DNA of 64,000 bases from Clostridium sp. AWRP (GTDB lineage Bacteria > Bacillota > Clostridia > Clostridiales > Clostridiaceae), in NCBI RefSeq assembly GCF_004006395.2, contig NZ_CP029758.2, positions 2,480,001 through 2,544,000 of the forward strand, read 5' to 3'. Shown here piece after piece: positions 52,848 through 61,896 of the stretch. The notes under the pieces were generated by a model. That model was not told the DNA's origin and did not search any database. It saw nothing but the letters and a program-made list of their open reading frames with translations. The stretch's first letter is position 1. The number at the start of each line of letters is the position of its first letter. The position numbers were made by a program, and so were the translations under genes.

Positions 52848-54089
52848 TTATTCGGGAAGTCTGCCATCATACATTATGGATAGTTCACCATAAACCTTAC
52901 CCCAGTTTCTGAGGACTGACGTCCATTTCTTAGTTGCCTCAAATGTTGCAAGATAAAGTGCCTTTAGAAGTGCAGTATCACTTGGAAATACGCTTCTTTG
53001 ACTGTTTAATCTGCGGTATGTGCTATTAAGGCTTTCTATGGCATTCGTTGTATATATTACTTTTCTGACTTCTGGTGAAAATTTGAATATAGGGGTTATA
53101 GCATCCCAATTTTTCAACCAGCTTCGCATAGATCCTGGATATTTATCATTCCACTTCTTAGTTACAATTTCCAGATTTTTATGAGCAGTTTCCTCAGATG
53201 GAGCCTGATATATACTCTTAAGATCCTTTGCAAAATCTTTCTTGTGTTTATAAGATACATATTTAAGTGTATTTCTTATCTGATGTACGATGCATCTTTG
53301 GTATTCTGTGTCCGGAAAGGACGCATTTATAGATTCTTTTATGCCAGAAAGACCATCTGCACAAAGTATGAGGATATCTTTAACTCCTCTGTTTTTAAGC
53401 TCATTTAAAACACCAAGCCAGTATTTGCTGCTCTCGTTCTCACCTATATTTATGGAAAGCACATCTTTTATTCCGGCATCATTTATTCCCATGATTATAT
53501 AGGCCGCAAGTTTTTTTACTATACCATTATCTCTAACAGAAAAATGTACTGCATCTATGAAAACAATTGGATAAACTGTAGACAATGGACGCTGCTGCCA
53601 CTGTTCAATCTCTGGTAATATGCGGTCTGTTATGTTAGATATCATACTTTCACTTGCTTCAAAACCATATATGTCTTCAATAATTTCAGATATTTGTCTT
53701 GTAGTCATACCTTTTGCATACATCGATATTATTTTGTCTTCTATGCTTGATATGTCCTTCTGGCGCTTTGCTACAGCCTGCGGCTGAAATGTACTGTTCC
53801 TATCTTGAGGTACATCAATCTCTACTTCACCATATTTACTTCGTACTTTCTTGCTTTTCTTACCATTCCTGTAGTTAGCTTCATCTGAGCGTCCATACTT
53901 TTCATAGCCAAGATGGTTGTCCATCTCACCTTCCAGCATCTCCTGAAGAGTTCCTCCCAGTAGATCTTTCAGTGCATCTTGAATGTCCTCTGCAGATTTG
54001 ATATCATACTCACTTATAAGAGAAGTTATAATATTTCTCTTACCATCTGTCATTGGTTTTACCTTATAAACATCTTTTTTCCTTGCCAT
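52848..54089 (-). CDS. IS256-family (Mutator-like) transposase
   Basis: A 413-residue, apparently intact transposase. The DDE residues fit YPIVFIDAVHF (first Asp), ILILCADGLSG (second Asp) and TTNAIESLNS (Glu), with the conserved CIVHQIRN segment between them. The N-terminal part has LLGGTLQEMLEGEMDNHLGY, typical of the family. The start follows a GGAGGC ribosome binding site. Its intact reading frame suggests recent or active transposition. Confidence 0.96.
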   Translation of the reverse strand: MARKKDVYKVKPMTDGKRNIITSLISEYDIKSAEDIQDALKDLLGGTLQEMLEGEMDNHLGYEKYGRSDEANYRNGKKSKKVRSKYGEVEIDVPQDRNSTFQPQAVAKRQKDISSIEDKIISMYAKGMTTRQISEIIEDIYGFEASESMISNITDRILPEIEQWQQRPLSTVYPIVFIDAVHFSVRDNGIVKKLAAYIIMGINDAGIKDVLSINIGENESSKYWLGVLNELKNRGVKDILILCADGLSGIKESINASFPDTEYQRCIVHQIRNTLKYVSYKHKKDFAKDLKSIYQAPSEETAHKNLEIVTKKWNDKYPGSMRSWLKNWDAITPIFKFSPEVRKVIYTTNAIESLNSTYRRLNSQRSVFPSDTALLKALYLATFEATKKWTSVLRNWGKVYGELSIMYDGRLPE

Positions 54090-54204
54090 AAAAAAAGCCT
54101 CCTATAATTTTTATTTTATCATAGAAAGCTTTATGTTTTTATTTGATTTACAGACTTTTTATCACAGGCTCCATAAAATTTTTATTGACATTAACCTCTA
54201 ATAG

Positions 54205-54252
54205 GAGAACGTACCTAGATTTGTGTAAACTAAATCTAGGTACGTTCTTTTA
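54205..54252 (+). terminator. Plus-strand terminator, probably the original metE terminator
   Basis: A perfect 16-bp stem GAACGTACCTAGATTT/AAATCTAGGTACGTTC is followed by TTTTAAT. There is no plus-strand gene between it and metE except the inserted IS element. Confidence 0.75.
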
Positions 54253-54254
54253 AT

Positions 54255-54287
54255 GTATCAGATAAAGGTACTGGCTATATAATAAAA
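54255..54287. repeat. 33-bp direct repeat, copy 1
   Basis: The segment starting GTATCAGATAAAGGTACTGG is repeated exactly at 56044-56076. The two copies flank the interrupted surface-protein gene and part of the degraded DUF4430 gene. Confidence 0.8.
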
Positions 54288-54331
54288 AGCTTCTACAGAA
54301 TAACTAATTAATCCTATAGAAGCTTTTTTAC
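54283..54331 (-). terminator. Terminator after the interrupted surface-protein gene
   Basis: AAAAGCTTCTA/TAGAAGCTTTT with T-runs on both sides, nearly identical to the element at 43337-43385. Confidence 0.8.
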
Positions 54332-54334
54332 TTT

Positions 54335-55639
54335 TTATTTATTTGACTGAACAGATATGTCTATAATATCTGAAAGGGGATTCATATTTTCAAGGCTGTC
54401 CCATACAAATGCCTTCAATTTATATATTTCCTCTTTTGGAAGCTTCATAATACCCGTCAAAATAGATGAATTTCCATTTTTTATTGTCTGCTTTCCGCAT
54501 ACATAGTTGATGAATTTACCACCCTCATCATATAGTGCTACTAATAGAGATGCATCTTGGTCTTTACCGGAATTATTTTCTGCCTTTACAGATACCTTTG
54601 CATCCTCACCTAATTTAAATTAACTATCCTCTGTAAGGTTAGTTATCTGTATTGGTTTTGGTGTGTTGGCTACTGTAACTATGCACTGTGCCTCTACATT
54701 TCTGTTGTCTTCGGATACTGCCGTTATTACTGCTGTTACCTTTCCGTTTCCATCCACTGTTGCTACTGTAGAATCACTGCTTGACCAATCTATTTTTGTA
54801 TTAAATGCACCCTTTGGTGTTATAGCAGCTGTGAGATTCAGTGTATTTCCCTCAATCAAGTTAGCTTCCGTTTTATCTAAAGCTATAGATTCTACTTCTT
54901 TTATGCCCTGATCGTCATCTTTAAATGTTGTTATTGTATCTCCATCCTTTAGTTGTGTATCCTTTTGATTATAAGTACTGTTGTCACCATTTAAAATGTA
55001 ACTCCAAAACTGCGTATCATCCTTTGACATTAAAGCTCCTGCTGCTAAAGAGGATTTATCAAAATCTTGTCCATGCTTTTTTAAACCTTCCATGATTGCA
55101 GTATTAATAGAGTTATTATTCAATACAATAATCTGTTCACTAAAGCTATTATACTTTTGTATACTTTTTAGGGTTACATTTACAAAATCATTTTGAGTTG
55201 AATCATAGCTAGGCAATAAATCATCATAATTTTTAGTATAAAAAAATAATAGATAATCTCCATCTTTTACACTTTGAACTTTAGGATAATTTTGAGGCGT
55301 TGTATAATTAACTTTATACATCCACCCACTTTGAGATCCGTAATTACCATCATCAGTACCATTTTTCTGTCCAGCTATGCTATCTACCATTCCGGTATCT
55401 TTAACTTCTACATCTAATCCTGTAGCTTTCAATACATCTTCAGCAGTGGCATTTTCTTTTACTTTAATTTGCTGTGGACTGAAAAGATTTTCATTATACA
55501 TTCCTACTACTGCTACATTAACATTTATATCATTACTATTTTCATCTGCAAAAACACTTCCTACATTTATCCCTATCATACTCACTATCATCATAAAGGT
55601 TATTAATATGGAGATATATTTTTCTCTGATGTTTTTCAT
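54335..55639 (-). pseudogene. DUF4430/Ig-like surface-protein gene with an in-frame stop
   Basis: The ATG at 55639 opens a signal peptide (about 1-32) and two DUF4430-like units: about 35-150, with SGWMYKVNYTTPQ and DGDYLLFFYTK, and about 155-250, with FWSYILNGDNSTYN and DGDTITTF. One Big_2 repeat follows. A TAA at 54620-54622 then stops translation after NLTEDS. Past this codon the same frame continues with FKLGEDAKVSVKAENNSG up to a normal end at 54335, matching the C-terminal domain of eight other proteins. A single TCA to TAA change explains it. A 339-residue truncated product is still possible. Confidence 0.8.
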
Positions 55640-55684
55640 ATTACACCTCTCTTATTTTTAAATTAAATCAGTAACAAATGTAAA

Positions 55685-55718
55685 ATACCAGGTTAAAAAA
55701 CTCTACTTAACCTGGTAT
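55685..55718 (-). terminator. Intra-operon hairpin upstream of the interrupted gene
   Basis: The minus strand has ATACCAGGTTAA/TTAACCTGGTAT followed by TTTACATTTG. It is equivalent to the hairpin at 41117-41150. Confidence 0.5.
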
Positions 55719-55759
55719 CCATCTAAAACTTTTAATTAATCAATAAAGAAACTTACTCT

Positions 55760-56190
55760 TATTTTATAGAAGCAACTGTCTTAATATCCAGAACATTAGC
55801 TGCATTATTAACATCAGTTTGAATAGCTTCCAATTTTTCTAATTGAGTTTAATTATTATAAGTTATATTTGTTTTATTTGCATGATTTGTCATTTTCGAT
55901 ATATATGTTGGTTTACTGTTCCAATTATGATATCAATATTTAAGTGTTCCATCTGGAAGATATCTTGCTAGTCCCAAATCACATCCACATACTGCTGAAA
56001 ATTTTCAACGAATTTACAGCACCATCAGGCAGATTAAATAAAGGTATCAGATAAAGGTACTGGCTATATAATAAAATAAATACTGCCACAGGCCGCTGTT
56101 AAAATAAGATGGGACAGCTGCAACTCTCAATGCTAATACTGCGTCACATATAAAGTTGTAAACAATTTTTTCTTAAAACTTTATCTTATC
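55760..56190 (-). pseudogene. Degraded secreted DUF4430 gene
   Basis: The minus-strand sequence retains fragments of the 41196-42011 and 60947-61789 genes. These are a signal-peptide part near 56110-56185 (AAATTGTTTACAACTTT...), a LPDGAV segment near 56020 and C-terminal helical-tail remnants near 55780-55900. Frameshifts and stops are numerous, and the central part of the DUF4430 domain is missing. The deletion junction coincides with the second 33-bp repeat (56044-56076). It sits where the partner gene of the downstream surface-protein gene is expected. Confidence 0.7.
56044..56076. repeat. 33-bp direct repeat, copy 2
   Basis: Identical to 54255-54287. It lies inside the degraded DUF4430 gene at the point where the central coding part is missing. 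Confidence 0.8.
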
Positions 56191-56244
56191 TCACCCCCAT
56201 AATTAATAATTTAATATTGTTTATCTTTAGGATTTACTCTAAAT

Positions 56245-56255
56245 ATCACCTCCTC
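56245..56255 (-). promoter_or_regulatory. Orphan strong Shine-Dalgarno, copy 2
   Basis: The minus strand has GAGGAGGTGAT upstream of the degraded DUF4430 gene, opening only a very short GTG reading frame. Confidence 0.45.
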
Positions 56256-56284
56256 AAAAGGGTAAAATTGCAATATATCTGTCT

Positions 56285-56425
56285 ATTTTTTATCCGATGG
56301 CTACCAGCCGTAATACCCCCATCTCCTTATAAAGTGAGAGATAACATCTGCTACGCCCCTGGATAACGATTTCTAAGTTTCAGATGGAGAAAAAACTCCA
56401 CCTGAAACCAAGGACTCTGTTTATA
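56285..56425 (-). mobile_element. Possible IS200/IS605-type end remnant, copy 1
   Basis: Read on minus, an outer hairpin (TTTCAGGTGGAG/CTCCATCTGAAA) is followed by GAAATCGTTATCCAGGGG, a GATGTTATCTCTCACTTT segment and TATTACGGCTGGTAGCC. It ends CATCGGATAAAA. A shortened relative lies at 63120-63245. The pattern resembles the structured right end of IS605-group TnpB elements, but no tnpB ORF is present. The identification is tentative. Confidence 0.35.
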
Positions 56426-56442
56426 GTGTCTAATATAACAAA

Positions 56443-56466
56443 AGAGACCTCCTTACGAAGGTCTCT
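56443..56466 (-). terminator. Second terminator of riboswitch 11
   Basis: The minus strand has AGAGACCTTCG/AAGGAGGTCTCT followed by TTTGT. Confidence 0.7.
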
Positions 56467-56492
56467 TATATATAACATAAGCTTATAAGCTA

Positions 56493-56517
56493 AAAAAGAA
56501 CCACTAGGGTTCTCTCA
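56493..56517 (-). terminator. First terminator of riboswitch 11
   Basis: The minus strand has AGAACC/GGTTCT followed by TTTTTAG. Confidence 0.8.
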
Positions 56518-56592
56518 TGTCAATATAACCGTTTACTTTTAATTATAAACAGCTCAAAATAGTAACATCTTTCCCTCCGAAAGAATTAACAT

Positions 56593-56758
56593 AATATCAG
56601 GCAGGCTTCCTGGCTCAGATTCATCTTACTTCCCTGTCTTCCCGGATATAAAAATCCAGTGGCATAATTAAGGTTTCATCCTCCATACAGTAACGGTGGG
56701 CTGCAGTGATTTTTTACACTTTTCCTTTTAACTATCGCATTTGACAGCACCTAATACT
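56593..56758 (-). ncRNA. Cobalamin riboswitch 11 (degraded DUF4430 and interrupted gene)
   Basis: The B12 box (GCCAGGAAGCCTGCCT) lies at 56598-56614. P1 pairs AGTATTAGG with CCTGATATT. The core has AAAGGAAAAGTG, GCAGCCCACCGTTACTG and CACTGGATTTTTATAT. The aptamer looks intact although both genes behind it are damaged. Confidence 0.94.
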
Positions 56759-56788
56759 AAATATTAAATTTTTATTATCTTTATATTA

Positions 56789-56817
56789 AGATTAGTACAT
56801 AATTTTTCAAAAGTCAA
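56789..56817 (-). promoter_or_regulatory. Sigma-A promoter before riboswitch 11
   Basis: TTGACT, 17 nt, TAATCT on the minus strand. Confidence 0.65.
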
Positions 56818-56945
56818 CATTGTTTTCATTAATATAAAGATATTTCTGAACGAAAGATGATAATGTCTTAGTATACCAAAGTTGATTATATTCTAAATAT
56901 AGAACTAAATATGAATTTTCAATTTAATACATATTTTAAAAATAG

Positions 56946-57272
56946 TTAGCATTCTCCATAGTCTTCAGTAAAATATAAAAGTCCCATTTTTCTGACTTTA
57001 TAATTGCTTATTACATTTCCTGTTGCTTTATCATACAAATCGTAACCAACAATAGTGTAAATCATAGCATTTTCTTTATCAAGAATGTTCTTATCCATAT
57101 TATACTGTCCTTTGTTGACATGTACGGTTACTTTAAATGCTCTCACTGGATATCCTCTCACAAAAATAAATGTTCTAATAGACATCGAAGGGGTTATGTG
57201 ACTTATAATAAATCCTCCAATAATTATTATAAAAGAAGATAAAATTACAATAACTTTTCTCGAAAATTTCAT
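56946..57272 (-). CDS. Small membrane or secreted protein, unknown function
   Basis: A 108-residue protein with an N-terminal hydrophobic segment (about 7-25, VIVILSSFIIIIGGFIIS) that could be an anchor or uncleaved signal. An extracytoplasmic part of about 80 residues contains FKVTVHVNKGQYNMDKN and YTIVGYDLYDKATGN. I do not recognise a family. The start follows AAGGAGGAAAAGA. No riboswitch lies directly upstream. Confidence 0.65.
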   Translation of the reverse strand: MKFSRKVIVILSSFIIIIGGFIISHITPSMSIRTFIFVRGYPVRAFKVTVHVNKGQYNMDKNILDKENAMIYTIVGYDLYDKATGNVISNYKVRKMGLLYFTEDYGEC

Positions 57273-57374
57273 TCTTTTCCTCCTTATTACACTTTATAAT
57301 AAGCTTTTACAAAAACAGACTCATTTTCTCAGACTGACGAAATAAATTTACTTATATGAAAATAGTAGAAATTT

Positions 57375-57839
57375 CTATAATACTATAGACACGTACATCT
57401 TATCTCTTATTAATTCCATTTTTGCACTATGCCTTTCCCAAATTCTTCTAGAAGCTAGATTATCTTTTACGATTTTAGCACTTAAATATTTTATTTCTTT
57501 CCTTTTAGCATACTCCAATATTTGCGAAAAAGCTTGGCCTGCATATCCTTTTCCCCAATACTTACTCCCAAGCCAATAACCAATTTTTGCTTTCTTCTCT
57601 TCTATACTCTGATAACTTAACGATATCATACCAATTGCATTATTATTCAAAACAATAGCAAATATTTCCGAGTTTGTGTTTTCAGACCATTCATTATTGT
57701 GTTTGATAAATTCATCCTTTGATATTATACACTTTTTACAACCTAATTTTTCTTGTAATACATTATCAGTATTTAATATTTCTATAAGTTGAATTGCATA
57801 TTTATTATTAATCTCTTCAATTACCGCATTTTTTGACAT
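57375..57839 (-). CDS. GNAT-family N-acetyltransferase (RimJ/RimL-like)
   Basis: A protein of about 155 residues; the ATG (MSKNAVIEE) at 57839 is 11 nt after AGGTGG, and a GTG at 57854 is the alternative. The GNAT fold is shown by IGYWLGSKYWGKGYAGQAFSQ (acetyl-CoA pyrophosphate loop with GKGYAGQA, about residue 92) and by AKIVKDNLASRRIWER, typical of the ribosomal-protein acetyltransferase branch. The substrate is unknown. It shows no link to the cobalamin regulon except position. Confidence 0.85.
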   Translation of the reverse strand: MSKNAVIEEINNKYAIQLIEILNTDNVLQEKLGCKKCIISKDEFIKHNNEWSENTNSEIFAIVLNNNAIGMISLSYQSIEEKKAKIGYWLGSKYWGKGYAGQAFSQILEYAKRKEIKYLSAKIVKDNLASRRIWERHSAKMELIRDKMYVSIVL

Positions 57840-57944
57840 GTTTATAGCAGCCACCTAACTTAAATTCTCACAGCCAACTGTGGAATGAGTAAAAATGTCA
57901 TCTCCAATATATCCTACTATAATAACAATTCATATCTTTAATTT

Positions 57945-57976
57945 ATGGGTTTTGCCAATATCTCTAGCAAAACCCA
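57945..57976 (-). terminator. Terminator after the giant toroid gene
   Basis: The minus strand has a perfect 11-bp stem ATGGGTTTTGC/GCAAAACCCAT; the tail is A/T mixed rather than a pure T-run. Confidence 0.6.
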
Positions 57977-57989
57977 TCTTAAAAGTATT

Positions 57990-60878
57990 TTATTTATTTG
58001 ACTGAACGGATATATCTATAATATCTGAAAGGGGATTCATATTTTCAAGGCTGTCCCATACAAACGCCTTCAATTTATATATTCCCTCTTCTGGAAGTTT
58101 CATAATGCCTGTTAAAATAGATGAATTTCCATTTTTAATTGTCTGCTTTCCACATACATATTTCACAAATTTATCGCTTCCATCATATAGTGCTACTAAT
58201 AGCGATGCATCCTTGTCTTTACCAGAATTATTTTCTGCCTTTACAGATACCTTTGCATCATTTCCCAATTTAAATGAACTGTCCTTTGTAAGGTTAGTTA
58301 TCTTTATTGGTTTTGTTTCACCCTGAGATCCTGATACCTTTTTTTCTGCTGCTGTTAACTTACCCACTGTTTCCTGCTTCATGGATGATTTTTGTGCATC
58401 ACTTAAGGCATCATACAATTTCTCTGCTGCATCAACCTTGTCTTTATCAGCTGAAGTAAGCTTATCTACATCTGGCAGTTGAGTTATGGCATTATTTACA
58501 GGTACTGTGGAATTCTTCACATCTGTACAGTCGAATATCGAGTTTCTTCCTTCATATGCCCTTACAAGTGAATCAAGTCCCCTGCACATCTGTGCCGGTT
58601 CATAACTGTGGTTGTCAAACTCGGTGGTGCCGTTCTTAATATCATAAAATTGAAGTGCACCATTTAAAATACTGTTCCCATTTTTTATATATTTACTGTC
58701 AAATATATTCGCATGTGCCATACCAAGTGTCATATATACCTGGGCATTGGTCCATGGGTTATTATAATCCGCTTGAAATGCTCCCCAGAAAGAACCTTTG
58801 TAAGTCTGTGCATTTGAAAATTGTGCAAATACATGTTCCATAGCCTGTTTTACATCATAGTATTTATCCCCTTCTTTTGCATTAGGGTCATAATATGCTG
58901 CAATTGGCTGGAACTGCATTGTCCACATATCAGGCGCTGAATTGGGCAATACCGCAGAACCATCCGCCCCTTTTGTTGCTAATGCGCTTTTAGCCCACCT
59001 GTGTATACATTTCTCTATATCAATGTGTTTTCCATCCTGGGAAATAGGATAATTATAAGATGTCAGTGCCATTACTGCATACTGCTCTGAAAATGTTTGA
59101 TTTGAGACATCTAAATAATCGTTATTTGAGACAATATCTATCAAATCATAAGCTTTTATGTCCCTCGGGTCATATCCTATAGCGGTAATTGCTAGAACCA
59201 GTTTATCCCACTCAGTCATCTTTACATCCCCGGCTGTTATCCCTGCTTCTTTCATCTTTTCCAGACCATTTTGTATGTTCTTGAACCAGTCATCATAAAA
59301 TCCTTTCCTCACACCTTTATATCCGGAACGTGCTGATGAAAATACTTCCCATACATAGTCATCTAATACAATAGTTCCTTCCGTTCCCGGTGCAGCAGCT
59401 CTATTTCCACTCCAGGTAAATGCACGTACATCCCCCTGTCCTATATTTAATTTGTTATAAAGTATATCTTCTGCTTTCTTCGCATCTTCTACCTGCTGCT
59501 TTTGTTCATCTTCAGGAACTGTTGTTATTCCATTACCATAAAAATTTGGATTATTGAATGTAACATTACCTATTTCAAATTTGTATTTCTTATTGTCATC
59601 ATAGGTAATTTTGAGGTACCTTTTTAATACATCCGAAGTTAACTCCCGCGAATCACCTTGAGCAGGCATATAGTTCATTGGTATTTTTTCTCCTGTAAAG
59701 CCCGAGAAATTTATTTTCCCATCTAAAGTTACTTTTACATTATATAATTTAATACTTTCTTGATCTGAACACGTAAGTGAACATGTGTAATCTGCTGTTA
59801 GATCAACTGTCCCATCTTTACTTACAGTTTTATCTGCTATATTGATATTCACATCTACGGGCATATCAATAGCAGGAGTTACTGGACCATCATTTTTCTG
59901 ATTTGATTTTAAATAAGGATAACCATCATTTTTACTTGGATCAATATCCCATATCTTATCAAAGTCCCAGCCAACGTATGTGGATTTTTGTTTCATTTCA
60001 GCTGTAGATTTTGGAACACCACCTAATGTATCATCTGTAACAGTGGTGACATCTTTATCATAGTAACTACTTGGATAATTACCAGAACTTCCACATCCAA
60101 TTCCCACTGCTCCTTCATAACATGTTATCTGTCCTGCTGCATAACAATTCTTAATTATTTTAGTACGATCACTGCTATCTGTTTCAAAAGCTATTCCAGC
60201 TGCAGATTGCACATATTTATCATCAGTTTTAGCCTGAATTTTAAGCCTGCTGTAACAATTTTCTACAACACAATTAGTATTGTTAGAATCATCTACCATA
60301 CCTGCAATTCCACCAATACTGAATGATCCATTTTCCCCTAATTCGCGGCTATCAGTAGTAACAGTTCCTTCTACACTACATAAGCTTATTTTGCCCTCAT
60401 TTTCATTTGTAATAGAACCATAATAATAAAGTCCCGGTTTTAGTTCACTGTTCTCTTCTAATCCGCCAGCGTTGGATACATTCATACCCATATGTAAATT
60501 AGTAATAACTCCATTACTACCTATTCTACAAACAAATCCTGTTAATGAATCATTGTAATTTTTTATGCTGTGTCCCTGTCCATTAAAAAAACCTTGAAAG
60601 GTACCAGTAGTAGGTGTTAATTTTACATCATCAGTAATTGTTACATCTGAACCTAAAACTACTATTTTATTGGTATAATCTATCCCATTATTTAAATCTG
60701 TCCTAAACTTGTTAATATCCTCTACTGAATTAATAATATATTGGCCCTTTGTATCAGCAGCAAGTGAAGGATTGGCCCCTTCCGCTAGTACCGGTAAAGA
60801 AGGAAAGGTACTAAACATAAAACAAATTATAGCTAAAATGCTTAAAAATTTTGATAGAGCATTTTTCTTTTTTATCAT
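57990..60878 (-). CDS. Secreted alpha/alpha-toroid protein, fourth giant paralogue
   Basis: A 962-residue protein with a signal peptide (about 1-33), a beta-helix-like region (YIINSVEDINKFRTDLNNG; about 45-330) that is diverged from the other three, and an all-beta spacer (about 340-450). The alpha/alpha-toroid (about 470-780) has SARSGYKGVRKGFYDDW and NNPWTNAQVYMTLGMA. A helical linker and the shared C-terminal beta domain (about 860-962) end it. It is preceded 68 nt upstream by a secreted DUF4430 gene under riboswitch 12, the cleanest example of the two-gene arrangement. The start follows TTGGGAGTGAAAATTAA. Confidence 0.84.
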   Translation of the reverse strand: MIKKKNALSKFLSILAIICFMFSTFPSLPVLAEGANPSLAADTKGQYIINSVEDINKFRTDLNNGIDYTNKIVVLGSDVTITDDVKLTPTTGTFQGFFNGQGHSIKNYNDSLTGFVCRIGSNGVITNLHMGMNVSNAGGLEENSELKPGLYYYGSITNENEGKISLCSVEGTVTTDSRELGENGSFSIGGIAGMVDDSNNTNCVVENCYSRLKIQAKTDDKYVQSAAGIAFETDSSDRTKIIKNCYAAGQITCYEGAVGIGCGSSGNYPSSYYDKDVTTVTDDTLGGVPKSTAEMKQKSTYVGWDFDKIWDIDPSKNDGYPYLKSNQKNDGPVTPAIDMPVDVNINIADKTVSKDGTVDLTADYTCSLTCSDQESIKLYNVKVTLDGKINFSGFTGEKIPMNYMPAQGDSRELTSDVLKRYLKITYDDNKKYKFEIGNVTFNNPNFYGNGITTVPEDEQKQQVEDAKKAEDILYNKLNIGQGDVRAFTWSGNRAAAPGTEGTIVLDDYVWEVFSSARSGYKGVRKGFYDDWFKNIQNGLEKMKEAGITAGDVKMTEWDKLVLAITAIGYDPRDIKAYDLIDIVSNNDYLDVSNQTFSEQYAVMALTSYNYPISQDGKHIDIEKCIHRWAKSALATKGADGSAVLPNSAPDMWTMQFQPIAAYYDPNAKEGDKYYDVKQAMEHVFAQFSNAQTYKGSFWGAFQADYNNPWTNAQVYMTLGMAHANIFDSKYIKNGNSILNGALQFYDIKNGTTEFDNHSYEPAQMCRGLDSLVRAYEGRNSIFDCTDVKNSTVPVNNAITQLPDVDKLTSADKDKVDAAEKLYDALSDAQKSSMKQETVGKLTAAEKKVSGSQGETKPIKITNLTKDSSFKLGNDAKVSVKAENNSGKDKDASLLVALYDGSDKFVKYVCGKQTIKNGNSSILTGIMKLPEEGIYKLKAFVWDSLENMNPLSDIIDISVQSNK

Positions 60879-60912
60879 TTAATTTTCACTCCCAATTTCC
60901 AAAAGTGCATAT

Positions 60913-60939
60913 AGGAGATTACACAAAATGTAATCTCCT
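60913..60939 (-). terminator. Intra-operon hairpin between DUF4430 and toroid genes
   Basis: The minus strand has AGGAGATTACA/TGTAATCTCCT without a T-run. It occupies the same position as the hairpins at 41117-41150 and 55685-55718 but has unrelated sequence. Confidence 0.5.
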
Positions 60940-60946
60940 CATTGCA

Positions 60947-61789
60947 CTATTTAAGTGCATTATTTAAGTTGTTTAATGTATTATCAACATCATGTTGACT
61001 AATTGTCAGATTTTTAAGTGCATATTGTGCTGCAATATATTGATTACGTCCATGTCTTACACTAGCTGGTTTAGCAGTTGTTGCCAATTTAGTAATCAAA
61101 GCTGTTTTGTCTGCTCTTATAAAGAATGGATCAGCAAATACAGCAGTGCTCCAATCATAATATCCATTAGAAGCTTCAGTTGGTAAATATGCACTATTTA
61201 GTCCCATATCTGCTCCCATTGCTGCTGTAAATTCCCAGCGAATTACAGCTCCATCTGGTACATTAGTTAATGTTGTACCTCCATTATAAGGAGTGCTGTC
61301 ATGGTTCAATTTATTATTTACTGTAAACATCCATCCAGAGATTCCATCACATTCTTTTTCACTTAAATAATTTGGATCAGTAACAATATTTTGTTTGTAC
61401 GCTTTTGTAGTGTCAAAAACAATACCCTTAGTTATATTATTAAGTACAGTCTTAAATTTATAGTTGTTGTTAAAAGCTGCTTGATTATCTGTAGTATCTT
61501 TAAAGCCTGTTATGTAGCTTCCATACTGGCTTGGAACTATATTTACATTTCCATCACCTACGGCCTGTTTTGTAGCATCAGCAATGGTAGCCGTATCACT
61601 GAGTGTAACTGCTTTTGGCTGCAAAATAGGATCCTGTCCTAAAACATTTTTCTCAACATCCACATAAACAGTTTTTGTAGTTCCAGCAGCTTGTACACTG
61701 TTAAAAGAAGATGGGACTGCCACAGTTCCTAAGGTCAATGCTGCCACACATAAAGTTGCAAATAATTTGTTCTTTAGTCTTCTAATCAT
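60947..61789 (-). CDS. Secreted DUF4430 protein (beta-domain-like)
   Basis: A protein of about 280 residues starting at MIRRLKNK, 10 nt after AAGGAG; the in-frame TTG upstream overlaps it. It has a signal peptide (about 1-35) and a DUF4430 domain (about 38-195) with SQYGSYITGFKDTTDNQ, ISGWMFTVNNKLNHDST and DGAVIRWEFTAAMGADMG. A helical tail of about 80 residues follows. It is strongly similar to 41196-42011 along its whole length. Likely released or surface-retained, it is probably the partner of the toroid protein encoded next. Confidence 0.86.
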   Translation of the reverse strand: MIRRLKNKLFATLCVAALTLGTVAVPSSFNSVQAAGTTKTVYVDVEKNVLGQDPILQPKAVTLSDTATIADATKQAVGDGNVNIVPSQYGSYITGFKDTTDNQAAFNNNYKFKTVLNNITKGIVFDTTKAYKQNIVTDPNYLSEKECDGISGWMFTVNNKLNHDSTPYNGGTTLTNVPDGAVIRWEFTAAMGADMGLNSAYLPTEASNGYYDWSTAVFADPFFIRADKTALITKLATTAKPASVRHGRNQYIAAQYALKNLTISQHDVDNTLNNLNNALK

Positions 61790-61896
61790 TAAAATGCACT
61801 CCTTCAAATTTTATTTTTTGTCATTTGGAACTTTACTCTATTTCACCTCCATATTTAGTAATCTGATGCTATTTATTTTTAGACCTTACCCTAAAT

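Larger units (their letters stand above)
52697..54166. mobile_element. IS256-family insertion sequence
   Basis: The transposase gene lies inside ends that share inverted GCTTTCTATGATA (52722-52734 and 54117-54129) and outer TCTGTAAAT segments. Outer boundaries are approximate and no target duplication was identified. It lies just after the metE stop and upstream of a strong plus-strand terminator at 54205-54252. Confidence 0.8.
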
